Positions 1 through 13,124 of a stretch of DNA of 64,000 bases are shown here, piece after piece (the stretch's first letter is position 1; the number at the start of each line of letters is the position of its first letter). Source of the DNA: Trileptium ribeirensis (lineage: Eukaryota; Nematoda; Enoplea; Enoplida; Thoracostomopsidae); assembly GCA_030248225.1 (NCBI GenBank), contig JASANE010016182.1, forward strand, positions 1 through 64,000. The letters run 5' to 3'. The notes beneath the pieces were generated by a model. That model made no database searches, had not been told where the DNA came from, and saw only the letters and a list, made by a program, of their open reading frames with translations. Position numbers and translations under genes: made by a program.

Positions 1-745
1 ATGTATGGCTTTCGTTCAGTTACGTATGCTATGGCTTCATTGACAATTATAATAACATATACCGATCAAAAGCAGCTATATACCCCTGCAAAAACTATAG
101 ATTTCGAACATTTGGTTTGGGAAAACACAGTCAGAACTTCGATTAAATTTTTAAATGGATGGTTACAAAGGATACATACAATGAGAATATTTACGACCTA
201 AAGCTATCTAAATGATGATGTTCCAGGTTCCTGTAAATTATAACATCACCACGACAAACACCGCTTATTGTCTGCAAAAAAGGCTGTCGTAAGGTTTAAG
301 CGAATATACTTCATGGATTGCATTATAGCAAGAAGAACCTAGATTTTCCCCCGTTTGATATGTTTTGTGGTTTTTGTTTTCGCGGTTGATGCGTCTCCGG
401 GCAACTAAAGGAGTTGGTGGTTTAAATTCACTCTGGACTGGGTACATATCAGGAAAAGCCTGTAGCAGGCAGAAATGTGAAAGGCCATCCGCTGGGGTCT
501 TTAAACCGGCAAATGGGATAGTGTATGACAAAGCACAAAAACGTCGGCGTCCTGCGATCTTACAATAAGCTCTGGAAATCCACGTAAAATTTCTTTTCTT
601 TCTTATCCTTTCTTATCATTCTTATCAAACCCAACTACCGCTTGCTGGGTAAACCACGCGCGTCATTGGGACCACCGGAACGGCGTGAGAAATCTGTTAC
701 GGCCGTCGCAAAAAATAGAATGCGGCCAAACCAGTTGTGAACATA
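1..745. other. No supported gene at left edge
   Basis: I see only short chance reading frames on both strands and no recognisable domain, splice-framed exon or repeat. The frame that opens at base 1 on the + strand has no family resemblance I can name and may simply be open by chance at the window edge. Confidence 0.4.
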
Positions 746-965
746 GCCGCATGGAATGTAAATATTGTACTTCTTATATGATATGACGAGCTATTGGTTC
801 AATCTCTGTAGAAACACAATATCGACATCGCTGCTCTCTCGGAACGGCGACTCGGATCTCAGGACTCCTGAAAGTCTTGTCAGGCGCCGCACGCTATTAA
901 TTTATCTTCTCCGGAGCAGAATAGAACGGCCATCAGGGTGAAGGAATAGCTGTTAACCAAACATC
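746..965 (+). pseudogene. Non-LTR retrotransposon endonuclease remnant (N-terminal part)
   Basis: The conceptual translation gives AWNV near 749, then KHNIDIAALSERRLGSQDS, the pattern at the start of APE-type endonucleases of non-LTR retrotransposons (TWN...IDI..LSETR). After a frame change, FIFSGAE and GEGIAV match the following YxFxSG...GVGFAI block of the same domain. In-frame stops near 780 and 815 and the frame change show it is dead. No reverse transcriptase follows; a tandem array begins about 40 bp downstream. Family membership rests on motif recognition by eye; the clade (RTE-like or other) is not resolved. Confidence 0.6.
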
Positions 966-1001
966 ATCGTAGAGATAAAAGCGTGGAAACATGTAAATGA
1001 A

Positions 1002-1621
1002 ATGCTGGCTGTCCTGTGCTTCAACGCGCAGCTAACAAACTTAACCTGATAGGATATGTTCCGACAGAAAATAGACTTGTAGACGAATAAGCCGATTTTA
1101 ATGAACTGCTAAATCACAAGCTCAACATAACAACAAAACGCAATTTCATTATGCTGATGCTGGCTGTCCTGTGCTTCAACGCGCAGCTAACAAACTTAAC
1201 CTTATAGGATATGTTCCGACAGACAACAGACCTGTAGACGAATAAGACGATTTTAATGAACTGCTAAATCACAAGCTCAACATAACAACAAAACGCAATT
1301 TCATTATGTTGATGCTGGCTGTCCTGTGCTTCAACGCGCAGCTAACAAACTTAACCTGATAGGATATGTTCCGAAAGACAACAGACTTGTAGACGAATAA
1401 GACGATTTTAATGAACTGCTAAATCACAAGCTCAACATAACAACAAAACGCAATTTCATTATGCTGATGCTGGCTGTCCTGTGCTTCAACGCGCAGCTAA
1501 CAAACTTAACCTGATAGGATATGTTCCGACAGACAACAGACTTGTAGACGAATAAGACGATTTTAATGAACTGCTAAATCACAAGCTCAACATAACAACA
1601 AAACGCAATTTCATTATGCTG
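1002..1621. repeat. Tandem array, 4 copies of a 155 bp unit
   Basis: Units start at about 1002, 1157, 1312 and 1467 (ATGCTGGCTGTCCTGTGC), exactly 155 bp apart and nearly identical (single-base differences such as CCTGATAGG/CCTTATAGG). The array ends at the TTTCATTATG junction near 1621. High identity means recent amplification. Confidence 0.9.
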
Positions 1622-2124
1622 TGTCTTTATTACAATGCTCAAATCAGTCCTTCTATCAGTGGAGAAGAAAGTGTCATCGAAAATTTTAGCTGTTGCCACG
1701 GCACAGATAGCGGCTTGACATTGATAGCTATCTCACAATACCACTAAAACTCATCTTCACTTCTTCTAACTTTATACGCAGACATCGATGTCGACTGACA
1801 TGACGGTCGCCAACCGAAAACACCACCAACTATATCACGTATTATTGCACAATGTCTGTCTTTTTCGGTCAATGGAAAGCCGTTGTCTTCATTTTGCATG
1901 AAATTACATGCCTACGGTGTGCAGTTCGTGCAAAAACTTTAGTGTGAAAGACGCATAATCGGATCGAACGCAATGTGAACACAGCCAGGATATAGTCACC
2001 ACCAATTTCATTAACTGTAAAACACGAATTACTGTTCTACAAACCTCAAGTCCAACTTTGGTTTGTTTAAACAAATTTTCAAATTATCCTGAACAACAAA
2101 ATTTTAAAATATTAATAAATAATA

Positions 2125-2157
<33 letters not shown>

Positions 2158-3177
2158 TTAATAAATAATAATATCAATAATAATGAAATAATGCATTAAT
2201 ATGTAATAAAGATAATAATCATATCATCATGCCAACCCCCGTCGATGTCAGGAGGTTTCCACTATCGTCAACAAGAGTGACCACAACCGGTAAAATACTA
2301 GGGAAAATAATGTTAGAAAATATTTTTGGTCAAAAATCAATGCAGTCCGTAAAGCCCCCGCTGGTCCATTTTCGGTTTCATTAATTGTTGAAAAATCTAT
2401 AAGATTGTTCGTAAGGCGTTGTTTGTAAAGCACTGTTGTTAAAGGCATGATATATATTATACTTTTAGTCTTTATACGAAAATTGCTATTGACGCACAAT
2501 AAAAAATGCCCAAACCTGGCTCAAACTATGTGTGCGATAGTCGATATTCGATTTGTTTTATCTTTGGGCGTTGTAATTTGTCCGAAACTGATTTAAATCC
2601 TATCGAGCGGTTCATTCAAATTACATGGTCCATAGTAAAGTGACGTTTTGATCTTAAACTGTCCTGTTCACAAAGATTTGATGATATTTTTATTGATTTG
2701 GTTAATATATATATATATACTAAACAGGGTGCTAAACATTATGACAATAGCAATGCTCAATATTGATTTGCTTAAACAAAGGAAAAAGTATTGAACGATT
2801 AACTAATAACGCTTTGCCGGATTGGTATTGTTTGTAAACCAAGAATAGAAGAAATAATTACAGTTACAAGACTAAATTTGTGTAATATATTTATCATCAT
2901 TCAAATAAAACACAGTATACATTTCAACACTACGAGCGTCGCTTCATGTTTGGCATAATGAACATCGCAGGTATTGCCGCTTCAATAATACAACTTCAAC
3001 AATATCAACAATAATTTAAAACAGAGCCTACAAAATTTTATCCAAACTACAAAAAATCGAATTAAAGCTTTCTGATAATATTAACTATTGATTTGATGAA
3101 TATACCATATCCTGCTATACAAATTTTGTAACGTCAAACCATTATAATCGTTATAACTGTAGTCACTTTTAGATTAT
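1622..3177. other. Non-coding stretch with an (AAT)n microsatellite
   Basis: No gene seen. An AAT-type microsatellite lies at about 2113-2200 and a short (AT)n near 2708. Near 1955-1985 is one end of the MITE family also seen at 13.7 and 45.5 kb (GATCGAACGCAATGTGAAC). Confidence 0.5.
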
Positions 3178-3655
3178 TTTTGTCACAGCCGTCGGGCTGT
3201 GACATTGATTTCACCTTCTGTCAGAGTGTGCATTAAAGCTTTAATTGCACTGCACTGCACGTATCTGTTATAGTCATAAAAGCCTTTTCAGATCCGACCG
3301 CTGGAGTCTGCATGCCAAGCAAAAATGGCGATGAAAACATTTAGGAATTCCGAGAATTGATGACATCGAAAATTATATTATCAACCTTACCAGGTCTCAA
3401 TTCATTCTTGCTATTTCATAGACAGCATATTCGCAAACGCTGAAGTCAAATAATTTGACTTGTTCCAAAAACCATAAATTATGCTGAACCGTCGTAAAGT
3501 TTATATTTAAATAATTATATGTAGTCCAGGCGCGAAATTCTATTGTTAATAGCAATATGACTGCTGTGACATTCTTCTTTTAAGAAGAAAACTTTTTCGT
3601 TTTCAAACGAAAGTTCTTGACACAAAGTATGTGTTTCCGACAGGGTAGCTCGTTA
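3178..3655. repeat. Dispersed repeat family A, copy 1
   Basis: Almost collinear with 18,449-18,963. It starts with a hairpin, GTCACAGCC...GGCTGTGAC, and ends at GTTTCCGACAGGGTAGCT. Compared with copy 2 it lacks about 39 bp near 3330. No terminal inverted repeats and no coding potential; likely a non-autonomous element of unknown class. Confidence 0.8.
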
Positions 3656-6600
3656 TTTTTACAGTCGTAATTGTGCTGAATATATGTCAAATTTTATGCA
3701 AGTGGATGCTGTTTCGAAATAGTATGACGTATACAGAACCAGTACGAAAATACCTGCCGTGCTGTTTTGGCATAAATAAAAGAAACGCTTCGAAAGTTTA
3801 ATTGCACACGTTGCTTTCATGACGCAGTTTGCAGGGGCGTGTTCCCATTTCGTTCGATCCGATCCGAACCGATCTGATCCGAATCGGACATATGTTTTAT
3901 ATTGCGTGTGCACACTACATTCAATCCGACACAGCATGCACAACTATTTCGCACCAAATCGGATGAAATAGCATGAAAAATAAATACATGTACGAACACA
4001 CGTATACACTTGACATGCAGTTTACACGTCTCTATACTGGGTGCATGAAATTTAGCAGCACCCCAACATTTTAAGCTTATGGGTTCTATGTAGCATCAGC
4101 AAAATTTGTGGGTAAATTTTTTATACTCACCCTTCAGTTTTACAGTGGATGACCTATTAACAGGTCCCTCTCAAACGGTGCGCCTAGCTACAACTAGGGT
4201 TCCAGCGTCGTTTCATTTTATTCGTGATACACGGGACCTTTTTATCTTGCAACAGTTGTAAGATTAGCCATTTGTTGACAGAATTTCACAGATGAAACAC
4301 TTTGGAATTTAAGTATTTGTGTTTGGGTACATCTGCCTATGCCTCTTTTATAAATAAATTCAGCCAGTTATGTTCAAAGGTTTCACGTTATGGTGTTCCG
4401 CGAAGTTTTCGGTAAGCCGACTATCAACATTGATTTTATTTATTTCTATTATTGTTTTATCTTGACGTTTGGAAAAACTTTAAATTTTATGTTCGGTCAA
4501 AGGACGCCACGCTTCATTTGTGTGGTGTAACCATTCGTCTGCAAGACAACTTAAAATCGGTGCTTTGGGCAATGAATCTAGGACGTGAAGAAACAAAATA
4601 GTTGATTATTAACAATTTAGTTCTAATACATTGAGTAAATGGATTGTGAACGTTTGATATTTAAGTGGAAAATTTTTATTTTCTTATAAATCAGAAATCC
4701 TCCGTTTAATGATTTGAAAGCTATAAGCTACATGCGATGCTTACGAACTACACATCTTACTATTAATATCAAGAAATGTGTTAGCGCAACGAAAACGTAT
4801 CCAATGCAAAGTTGCCAGGTTAGGAATTGTGATAGGTAGTAGTGGTAAAACAAGAAACAGGTTCACTGTGTTAGCTAACAAAAACTACACCGTTTTATAA
4901 CCAAGCACCCCGCAGTCGCATACTAAAATTTCTAAATTTGGAATTAGCGACAAACACAATGGCTGATTTGTTCTCTAATAGTGTTTTGTACATAAGAGGA
5001 TGGTGGGCGGCACAGTTTAAGTTTACTCATGCGATATATGCAAACGTAAACCACAGTTTTGTAAAGTAAAGCATAGCTGCGTAAAGTGTGTCCGCTCAGA
5101 GGGTAGACCATCTCGGCGGAGGAGGGTTACCCTTAAAATTTTTGCAATTTTAGTCTTTTATCACGGGGATTTGGGAGGTACGGAATCTCAGGGGATAAAT
5201 ACGGCTTGAGGTGGTATAACCCTTGGGGGAACCCTTCTAACCCTATAGGCACCTGTGGCTGTAAAGGTGTTGCTTTACAATTAAATGGCACTTAAAATCC
5301 AGATAATAAAGAAAGTAAAAATAACTATACAATGTGAGTGAAATTTACTAACGAGTATTATCATCTCTGAGATTGATAATTGTTCCTCTGATACGGTCGC
5401 GGTTTATCTTGCACGTAACTTTTCCTTGAAGACACACGTTTTGGCCAGCATCGTCAGCTGAAATTGGGACATTATGCTACTGAAACCACATTCCAGGTTA
5501 ATACTGTATACATGAAAAATTATAAAAACGCTTTTAAACACATAACTGTGGCACCAAACATCTTAAAATAATTCGATGTGTAGCGGACAATGGTTGCCTA
5601 TTCGTCCACATATATCACTTTGCTATAAAATAATTATATCGTGTTGCATTTTGTTATTGCGAAAATTATTGCTTAATCAGTTACTCAATTTTAAAAAACG
5701 ACAATCTAAAAACTCGGCCGTATTCTGTGATCCCATTTTCGAGGCATTGACTTGTTAAGGTGCCAAAGTGTTGATACGTTTAAAATGCTAGATTTATCTG
5801 TTGATAAATAAAGATTGCGTCAACACCATTTTATTCTATCATTTTTATCAAAAAACACCTGCGTGTTGCCTTTGTTAAACGTGGAGTGTTAGTTGCGATA
5901 TATTTACATGACAAAAAGCAGGGGCATAGTAAGAAGAGATCCTCCCCCACTCACTTTTCGGCAAAAATATGATTTTCCCTTACGCGGCTGTCAACTATTC
6001 TGTTCTCTTGAAACAACATAATTGTTAGATCCCCTAATTCTGTTTTAATTATATGTATTGGTACATTTTTCATTTGGGCATAGCCTTAATTATAAAGCTG
6101 TATATCTGACAATCATATATACAAGAAAAACTTACCCGAACGGTATATAGACAAATAAATATTTATACTGCAATGATTTGAATAGGAAGACAGTCTTTTA
6201 AACAACGCTAGGTAGATCGCCTTTGTTAGAGCTGTTTTTCAAAGTTGAATCTGAAGCACTTACCTGAAGCAAGCACTAGAAGAAAAGGAATAAAAAGCGA
6301 CGCGTATTCGTGCATTCTCATAATGTATAAGAAAATCCAAATCTTTGATAGCTTTTACTATACAACTGTGACTGCTAGTGCTGATATCAGTTTTAAAATA
6401 AACCAAAAATATTTCTAAATTTAAAGTATTTATCTACCAAAAACACCGCTTAAAGGCACAAAAATCCTGCTGCAACAGTCTGTAGCCATATGCAGCTATT
6501 ACATATATATAGCTTTACAATATATATACGTATCCACAGGCGGTAGGGGGTACAATTCTACGGAACGAACCAGTCTTATCTCACATTTTCTTTAAATCCT

Positions 6601-7220
6601 TCGACCCGGGGACGCACTGCCCATTAGCACCGCGAATTTTACCTGTTATGAGCAGAATTACAAAGTGTTAAGAAGAAATTTGGGATAATGTTGGAAATTA
6701 TGAGAAAAAAATGAGGATAATGGGTAGGGTTATAGGCTACCCCTGCGGCACCAAAGCATGACCTTGTCGACTTTTTCATCCTATGGGCTCTATGATATTC
6801 TACGTTCCTGGTCCTTGGATATACGCATAATGGTATCACAGTGGTGATATGGTTGGAACACTTCAAAATGAGCCGTTGCTATTAATGTAATAAAAATTAA
6901 TCAAACCGCTGCTGTCATTTATGAATTAAGATGCATATACCTAATTTTGAGTCTGGCTGTCGTTTTATATTTCTTTATGCAAAAAAAAATATTGTAACTG
7001 TGCACATGCTTAATAAACGTAGCAACACCTTGTAGGTATCGCAGCGACTTGTGTACGCCGCTGGTAATCAAATAATCAACGTCATCGTCTCGGGGTCGGC
7101 TTAAAAGTTGCCGAGAAATACATTGCACCTTACACAAAAAATTTGGGTCATTTGAAGGGTTATTCAAAATTTTGTCAACCGTTCCATTAAGAAGCCTATA
7201 CTGACAATATTTATATAAAG
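3656..7220. other. Non-coding stretch, no gene recognised
   Basis: AT-rich sequence with only short frames. Around 3838-3905 there is a GATCCGATCC-rich patch resembling the end of the MITE family at 13.7 and 45.5 kb. A slightly GC-richer patch at 5090-5270 has no identifiable structure. Confidence 0.4.
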
Positions 7221-7681
7221 AGTTGGCGATGTCATATAAACTTTAGGCTAAATATTTAATACACTGATGAAGCTCAAAACGGTTTTCGATCTTGATAATA
7301 AGGCGTGAAAAAAGCATTGTTAAACCAGAATTGTACTTCGTTAGTGTATGTTAATTTTATCTATCGAGTGGCATATATATTTAGGAGAATAATTTGAAAA
7401 CTTGATAAGGAGTTGGTGATGTCATATAGACTTTAGGGTAAAAATTTAATACACTGATCAAGGCTCAAATCGGTTTTCGATTTTGATAATAAGGCGTGCA
7501 AAAAGCATGGTTAAACCAGAAATGTACTTCGTTAGTGTTTGTTAATTTCATTTATCGAGAGGCATAGATAATTAGGATAATAATTTGAATGCTTGATACG
7601 GAGTTGGCTATGTCATATAGACTTTAGCCTAAAAATTTAATACACTTATCAAGGCTCAAAACGGTTTTCGATCTTGATATT
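7221..7681. repeat. Tandem repeat, about 2.4 copies of a 190 bp unit
   Basis: AGTTGG(C/T)(G/T)ATGTCATATA recurs at 7221, 7411 and 7602, followed each time by TTTAATACACT and GGTTTTCGATCTTG. Copies are diverged, so this is an older duplication than the 155 bp array. Confidence 0.85.
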
Positions 7682-8389
7682 TTTACTTGGTACTAAATGT
7701 GCTGAATACATATCAATATAGAACAAAATTTTTGTTTTAACCGTTAACTCATCCCAAACAATATACTGCGTTTAATATCTTCAAAATCTGAGTTTCGGCA
7801 GTAACTCAATTTTATCAAATTACAATGCGGTGTGGCATTATCTATCTTGATATCGGGTACAAAGTATATTGATCAAAAGAGTTATTGGTGCCTCAGCAGA
7901 ATTACCAAATTTATTATCAATTTGAACATTAAAGGACCCGCAAATCAAAATGTATCCCTTTGAAATGCTCAATTTATGCGCTCTATCTATATTTTATAAC
8001 TCAATACTTTGACTCTTCGTTGTCTGAAAATAGGCCATGGATACAATAAAACTTCCAACATTATATAACCAAATAACAGCGAAATATTGTGAGTTGTATA
8101 ACAAAGATGAATTATGAAAAATGAACCAAATTTCGTTTCATATCCTGTTAGGTTTATTAGCCTGTGCAGCGGCAAACAGAACAAAGAAATTTTCTGCTAA
8201 ATTGATAGATATATTGACAAGTCAAAAGTTAGACACCGAATTTGTATAATAATACGCAAATATTGCCAGTGATTGCTTCAAAAATAAGCTATAAATATTT
8301 TCAGCAGACGCAGAGGCAGAAATTATTTTTGCTCTAACTTTTCTAACCAGTAGACGCTCTCTAGTCTTTTATTTTGTATGTATAGTTTA

Positions 8390-8765
8390 TAACTCAGTAT
8401 TTCCAACAACTGTTGGGCCTTTAGTGTTTGCCAATTTTGGAGAAAAATTCACAATTTTTGTATCAAATCCAACCCTTTGTAAAAAAACAATAATTTATAA
8501 TAGTATTTTTCAGCAAAGATATATAGTCTTCTAGTCGTGCCTTTCACTACTTTTGGTTATGTCCAACTTAAAGGGGTTCAAATCTATTTTCGTTCGCTTC
8601 TTATATATCTGGGTCTGATTGCTAAATACATTGCTGTTGTTTATTATACTGTAGCTAGACGTGTAAATTTCTTATTCATTTTTTTTTATTTTTTGTCTTT
8701 AAAATAAGATTAATAGAAGTCTGAATTTGACAGTAGTTATGGATTCGTCGACCAAGGCGTTTAAT
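8390..8765. repeat. Dispersed repeat family B, copy 1
   Basis: Shares order and sequence blocks with 27,050-27,425 (TCCAACAACTGTTGGGCCT near the start, GACAGTAGTT...GGTCGACC-like end) and, more weakly, 16,525-16,880. Diverged, non-coding. Confidence 0.6.
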
Positions 8766-8793
8766 ATATATAATACAGTATAGGTCAGTGTTG

Positions 8794-9123
8794 AGGCGTG
8801 TTCACACGCTCAAACTTTTTGCTCAAATTCTGATCAAAATTTGAGCTCAAATTTTGATCAAAGCTTGAAAGCATCTTTATTCCATTTTTGGTAAGTTTGA
8901 ATGTGTGAACAGAGTTCAAACTTTTCAAGGATATTCCTGTATCCAATCACCGACAAGATTCATTACATGAAAAAGTTTGAGCTCAAATTTTGTTCCCAAA
9001 TTTTACAATATCGCAATTTTTCGTTAAAAATTACCGTCAAATTTTGATCAAAATTTGATCAAACGTTAAGCTCAAACTTTTAGCTCAAACTTGAGCAAAA
9101 AGTTTGAGCGTGTGGAAACGCCT
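8794..9123. mobile_element. MITE with long terminal inverted repeats
   Basis: The left end AGGCGTGTTCACACGCTC AAACTTTTTGCTCAA is matched by its reverse complement at 9090-9123 (TTGAGCAAAAAGTTTGAGCG then TGTGGAAACGCCT). The interior is a run of ATTTTGATCAAAATTTGAGC-like dyads, so the element folds on itself repeatedly. No coding capacity. A related single end occurs at about 50,275 (GGTGCGTTCACACTAAG). The flanks do not give a clear target-site duplication. Confidence 0.85.
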
Positions 9124-9509
9124 TTAGTTTCAGTTACCAATTTGATTTTTTACAGTTCCAAGCGTGCCAATTTTTCGCAAGTGAGATACACCAGGGTTAC
9201 CAAGTTCTGTTCTTTTCTTTCCTTGACCGGAGTCTGCACATCTGAAATATTTATATCGTTGGTATAACACCACGATCTATGAGTAGACTGATGGCTGTAT
9301 CTTCGGCTTATGCAACCATCAGCCGCTTCTCATTTATCGGGAATAGATTGTTTATCTTATTTATATTATATACGTGTCTGTTGGAACTGAAACACGCTTG
9401 CTTTTCAAATTTTCCATTAACTAAAATTTCAGGGGAAACTTGACCAAATTTTGGAGCTTTTATGTTCCCCAAACTTTTGCAACGTTCAAGTTCCCAAATT
9501 TTCCCAGCT

Positions 9510-9943
9510 TTACTTGTTTCCCAAAAATTTCACAACTTTACGTCTCCCGCTTCCTATTTTATATAATGTTTCTTAAACAGCCACTGCTACATAAGGATAC
9601 AGTTCGCGTTGCCTAAAATGGTAGATCATTAATATTTGTACACATTGCAAAGAAAACTTGTTTCCTAAAAATTTCCCAACTTTATGTCTCCCGTTTGCTA
9701 TTTCATAAAATTCCTCTTAAACGGCTGCTGCTACATATAGAAAAAAATTTGTGTTGCCTAAAATCAGATCACTGATATTGGTACACAACGCAAAGAAAAC
9801 TTGTTTCCCAAAAATTTCCCAACTTTTATGTGTCCCGTTTCCTATTTCATAAAATTTCTCTTTAACAGCCACAGCTACATATAGATACAGTTTGGGTTTC
9901 GTAAAATTGTAGATCACTGATATTGGTACGCATTGCAAAGAAA
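9510..9943. repeat. Tandem repeat, 3 copies of a ~144 bp unit
   Basis: ACTTGTTTCC(C/T)AAAAATTT recurs at 9512, 9656 and 9799, followed each time by CCTATTT...AAA and GATCA(C/T)TGATATT-like segments. Diverged by several percent. Confidence 0.88.
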
Positions 9944-11100
9944 AATACTACCTTATGCATAATTTGTGTTAGTCATTCTCAATATTTCAGCGCATTTGGG
10001 GACAGTAAAGGACAATATTTCTTTTATTAACCAGCAGATAAAAAATTAATTTATGTGGTATTAAAAAATCATAATTTATAATGATTTTTACCAGTTAACT
10101 GAATTTTAAAAAGGTATACATCCACCACTAACAACAACTTTGCGTTACTTCCTGTATAGGCAGGCTTTGCGTGTTGAAAGTAAAATTTTTGGCCAAAAAT
10201 ATCTCAAATTTCAATCTTGTCATATCTAGTTTCGCAGTAGTTCAACTGCATGTGACCGCTATTTTACCTAAAGGTTACCGCATCTTGTATCACGAGCCAC
10301 TTAAAAATATTAGTTCAAACCTTTAAGCTTGATCAATCAATGTACTTAGAGAAAATTTTGCATATACAATCTCAACGTATTGTAAATTTGACTATGTTTT
10401 CATAGCTCATATCAAGTTCAGCATACTAAGAATGATGTCTGTTGTAGTTGTCCGTGTTTCCCTTCAGCAGAACAGATCAATGCGGAAGAACCCTTTATTT
10501 ATTTATATTCGGAGTTCCGCTAGCAACTGTCAAAATGTATTGGTTCATTAGACTTTGCCATAATTATGAGGTGCGTTCTTGGCGGTATATCTATGCTACA
10601 TATTTCGTCCCGGCTGCACCTAAATTTTTCATCAGAACTTCTCTGGATTTCACAGTTTTCTGATCAGTTATATAGAACAGAAGTTGTAGAGCAGCAGTCT
10701 TAATGAAAAATCTGGAATTAAAAGTACATGCCTTCCACTGTTGTTGATATATAGTATGTAAAAATCGCCTCTCTTACATAGTAACAATGTCAAAGCAAGC
10801 TGCTTGAAAACAAAACGGCACATTTTTAATTGTCCAAATACAGTTTTGAATTATGGTAGGACTTGGCTTAAATTTTCAACCCTATATATTTCATATTACG
10901 CAAAAAGCTTAGAGTAAAAGACACTACAATACCCGATCTATTCTAGTAAGGGTAAATATCCATAATACACATTATTTTTTGTGTGGTAGAACATGTACAG
11001 ACTTTATTATATCAACAAGTCCCAATTTTACTACTATTGTGTAACAACATGTCAATTGTATGATGATAAGTGTTTCATAACCACAATTTTAGGTCAAATA
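9944..11100. other. Non-coding stretch
   Basis: AT-rich, only short frames, no recognisable element. Confidence 0.4.
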
Positions 11101-11104
11101 GAAC

Positions 11105-11285
11105 ATATATCATAAATGGATGGAGGCCCGAAGTCCCCGGGGGGGGGGTAGCCTGATTGCGGAGAGGTGGGGTAAGGGTGGTGGGCGAGAGGGGCTGTGT
11201 GGGGTGGGGTGCGCGTGGTAGGCGCTAGCCGGGTCACCGTGGAACTGGGTCGAAGCCCTACATCACTATGAGCATGTATGATATA
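11105..11285 (-). repeat. GC-rich dispersed repeat family C, copy 1
   Basis: A sharply GC-rich island in AT-rich surroundings. Read on the - strand it shares blocks with 29,960-30,070 on the + strand: TTCGACC, GACCCGG(C/T)TA, and GGGACTTCGG(G/A)CCTC. A 16-base block, GTCACCGTGGAACT(C/G)GG, is shared with 36,215-36,235. A (G)n tract at about 11,140 lies inside. Likely a SINE or another non-autonomous family. Confidence 0.55.
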
Positions 11286-11416
11286 TATTCTTATGTCAAC
11301 ATGACAATAAGTTGATCTATTTGGCACAAATTTTACTGTATTTGTGATAGTAAAATGTTTACACACTTATACACGAGTATAACTTGACTTTTGAGCATGT
11401 TCGTTGTAGTACCAAC

Positions 11417-12964
11417 CAGGGGCGTGTTTAGGGGGGCTACTGGGGACTTAGCCCCCAGTTATAAAATCTAGCCCCCCCCAGTTTGAGCTTTCACCGTTAA
11501 ATCCGTACACAGCTCCGCTACGCGAGCTTCTAATTGGAGTTATATATGGGGAGCGTTTCTCAATCGAAACCACGTTTTTTCCTTCACAAATCCATTCACA
11601 CAAATATCCACAGCAACATTTCGATACATTCATATTATTGAATTGCGATAATTTCCTATTATTTTTTCCGTGACGTGGGCGCAAGGTCTCTGCAGAGGTA
11701 GTACCTCTCATAGTAGTGATAAGCAACATACAGCCTCTCCTCTATAATGGGACTTCGCATCCTAGTGGAAATAACAAGCTAGGAATTGACGTATGCCTCT
11801 TCCAGACTACCAAGACCGTCTCAGAACCTGCACGTGGTGGGCCTGCTACGCTAATCTGAACGGATCTAGGAGATAAAGATCTCCACGAGGATGAGACTGG
11901 GTTGGAATCAGTTTTGTTCATGGTATGCTCATCCCGCCACGGCCACATACCTATCTGATCTAGTCACTTCTTATAGTGAATATCGAGTATTCAGTTCTTA
12001 TGTCGCACCAATAAACTATGCTGTCATCGCCATCAGAACTCTTTGCTGTGAATTAATTAATGTCAAGCTGATTTTGGCACCTTGTGTTTTAACAATGATG
12101 TGTTAACAACTCCGTTAACCCTTAGTTTGCTAAATGCTTCCAAAATTGCCAATTTTGTGGCTCGCATAACTCAATAAAACAAATAGACGGATTTTGGTAA
12201 AACTTTTATTCAATGAGACTTTACGTACCATTGTATCGTCTAGTCGAGGCCACAATTTACGTCACACGGGCTCGCTTCCACTCGCTTGCGAGTTATTGAA
12301 ACGAGTGAATCTAGTTTCCTCAAATAAGTTTCTACCGTGCGAATGTTTGAAAAATTTATTGTGTGAAAAATTGTTTTATTGCCAATAAGGTTTGGTAAAT
12401 TTTGCCAGTCCTCCGCCAATTGTAAGCCATAGACCATAAATTTGTGTATTAACATAGGGAACAGGTGGAATCATGCTCGCTAAAATTAAGGTCTGCTATT
12501 TTTACAAATTTGTTTTGTGATCTATTTATTAGTACTATTTGCTAGGTCGCAAAGACAAAAGAAAAAGTTGAGATCTGGGCACTTCTGTATGTAAAATTTT
12601 GCACGAAATTTATGTTAGAAACCATATATAATGTCGAGGCTCTCAGAACACAATCCCAAATGAATTGGTGGAAAAAAGGTTCTCGGCCTTAGGCCGCAAC
12701 CATAACCATCAAGCTGTGACGGATTTTCGGCTGGGACGCAATTGCATACGTAACAACTTAGAACATCAGTAGCAGCGCGGAATAGCGCTTTTTATGCTTT
12801 GAGCATCAAAAAGGCCTGTGTCAACGGGAGGCTAGGTGTGCCATGAGTTACAAATCCGCCAGAAATAGATTAGTATACAAGGCAAGAAAAAAGGAAGAGC
12901 GAAAGCAACATACAATCTACTGGAGCTATAGCCCACCAGGTTCGAATTGCTGGACACGCCCCTG
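11417..12964. mobile_element. Non-autonomous hAT-like DNA transposon (1,548 bp)
   Basis: The ends are CAGGGGCGTGT (11,417) and its inverse ACACGCCCCTG (to 12,964). CAGGG-type ends with 8 bp duplications are typical of hAT elements. The flanks are GTACCAAC (11,409-11,416) and GTAACAAC (12,965-12,972), a 7-of-8 match consistent with an 8 bp target-site duplication. No transposase is recognisable inside; the interior frames are short and unlike known families. Confidence 0.75.
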
Positions 12965-13124
12965 GTAACAACACCAATTATATAAATAAAGATAGTTCAA
13001 GATTACCTATTATTACCTGTATATAATAATAATTTGTGAAAATAATTAGCTCACTTCTGTACGGCGAATTGTGATCTGATGCGCCTTTGATATTGCAACA
13101 ACAATTCAGATCCGTTTTTAAGAT

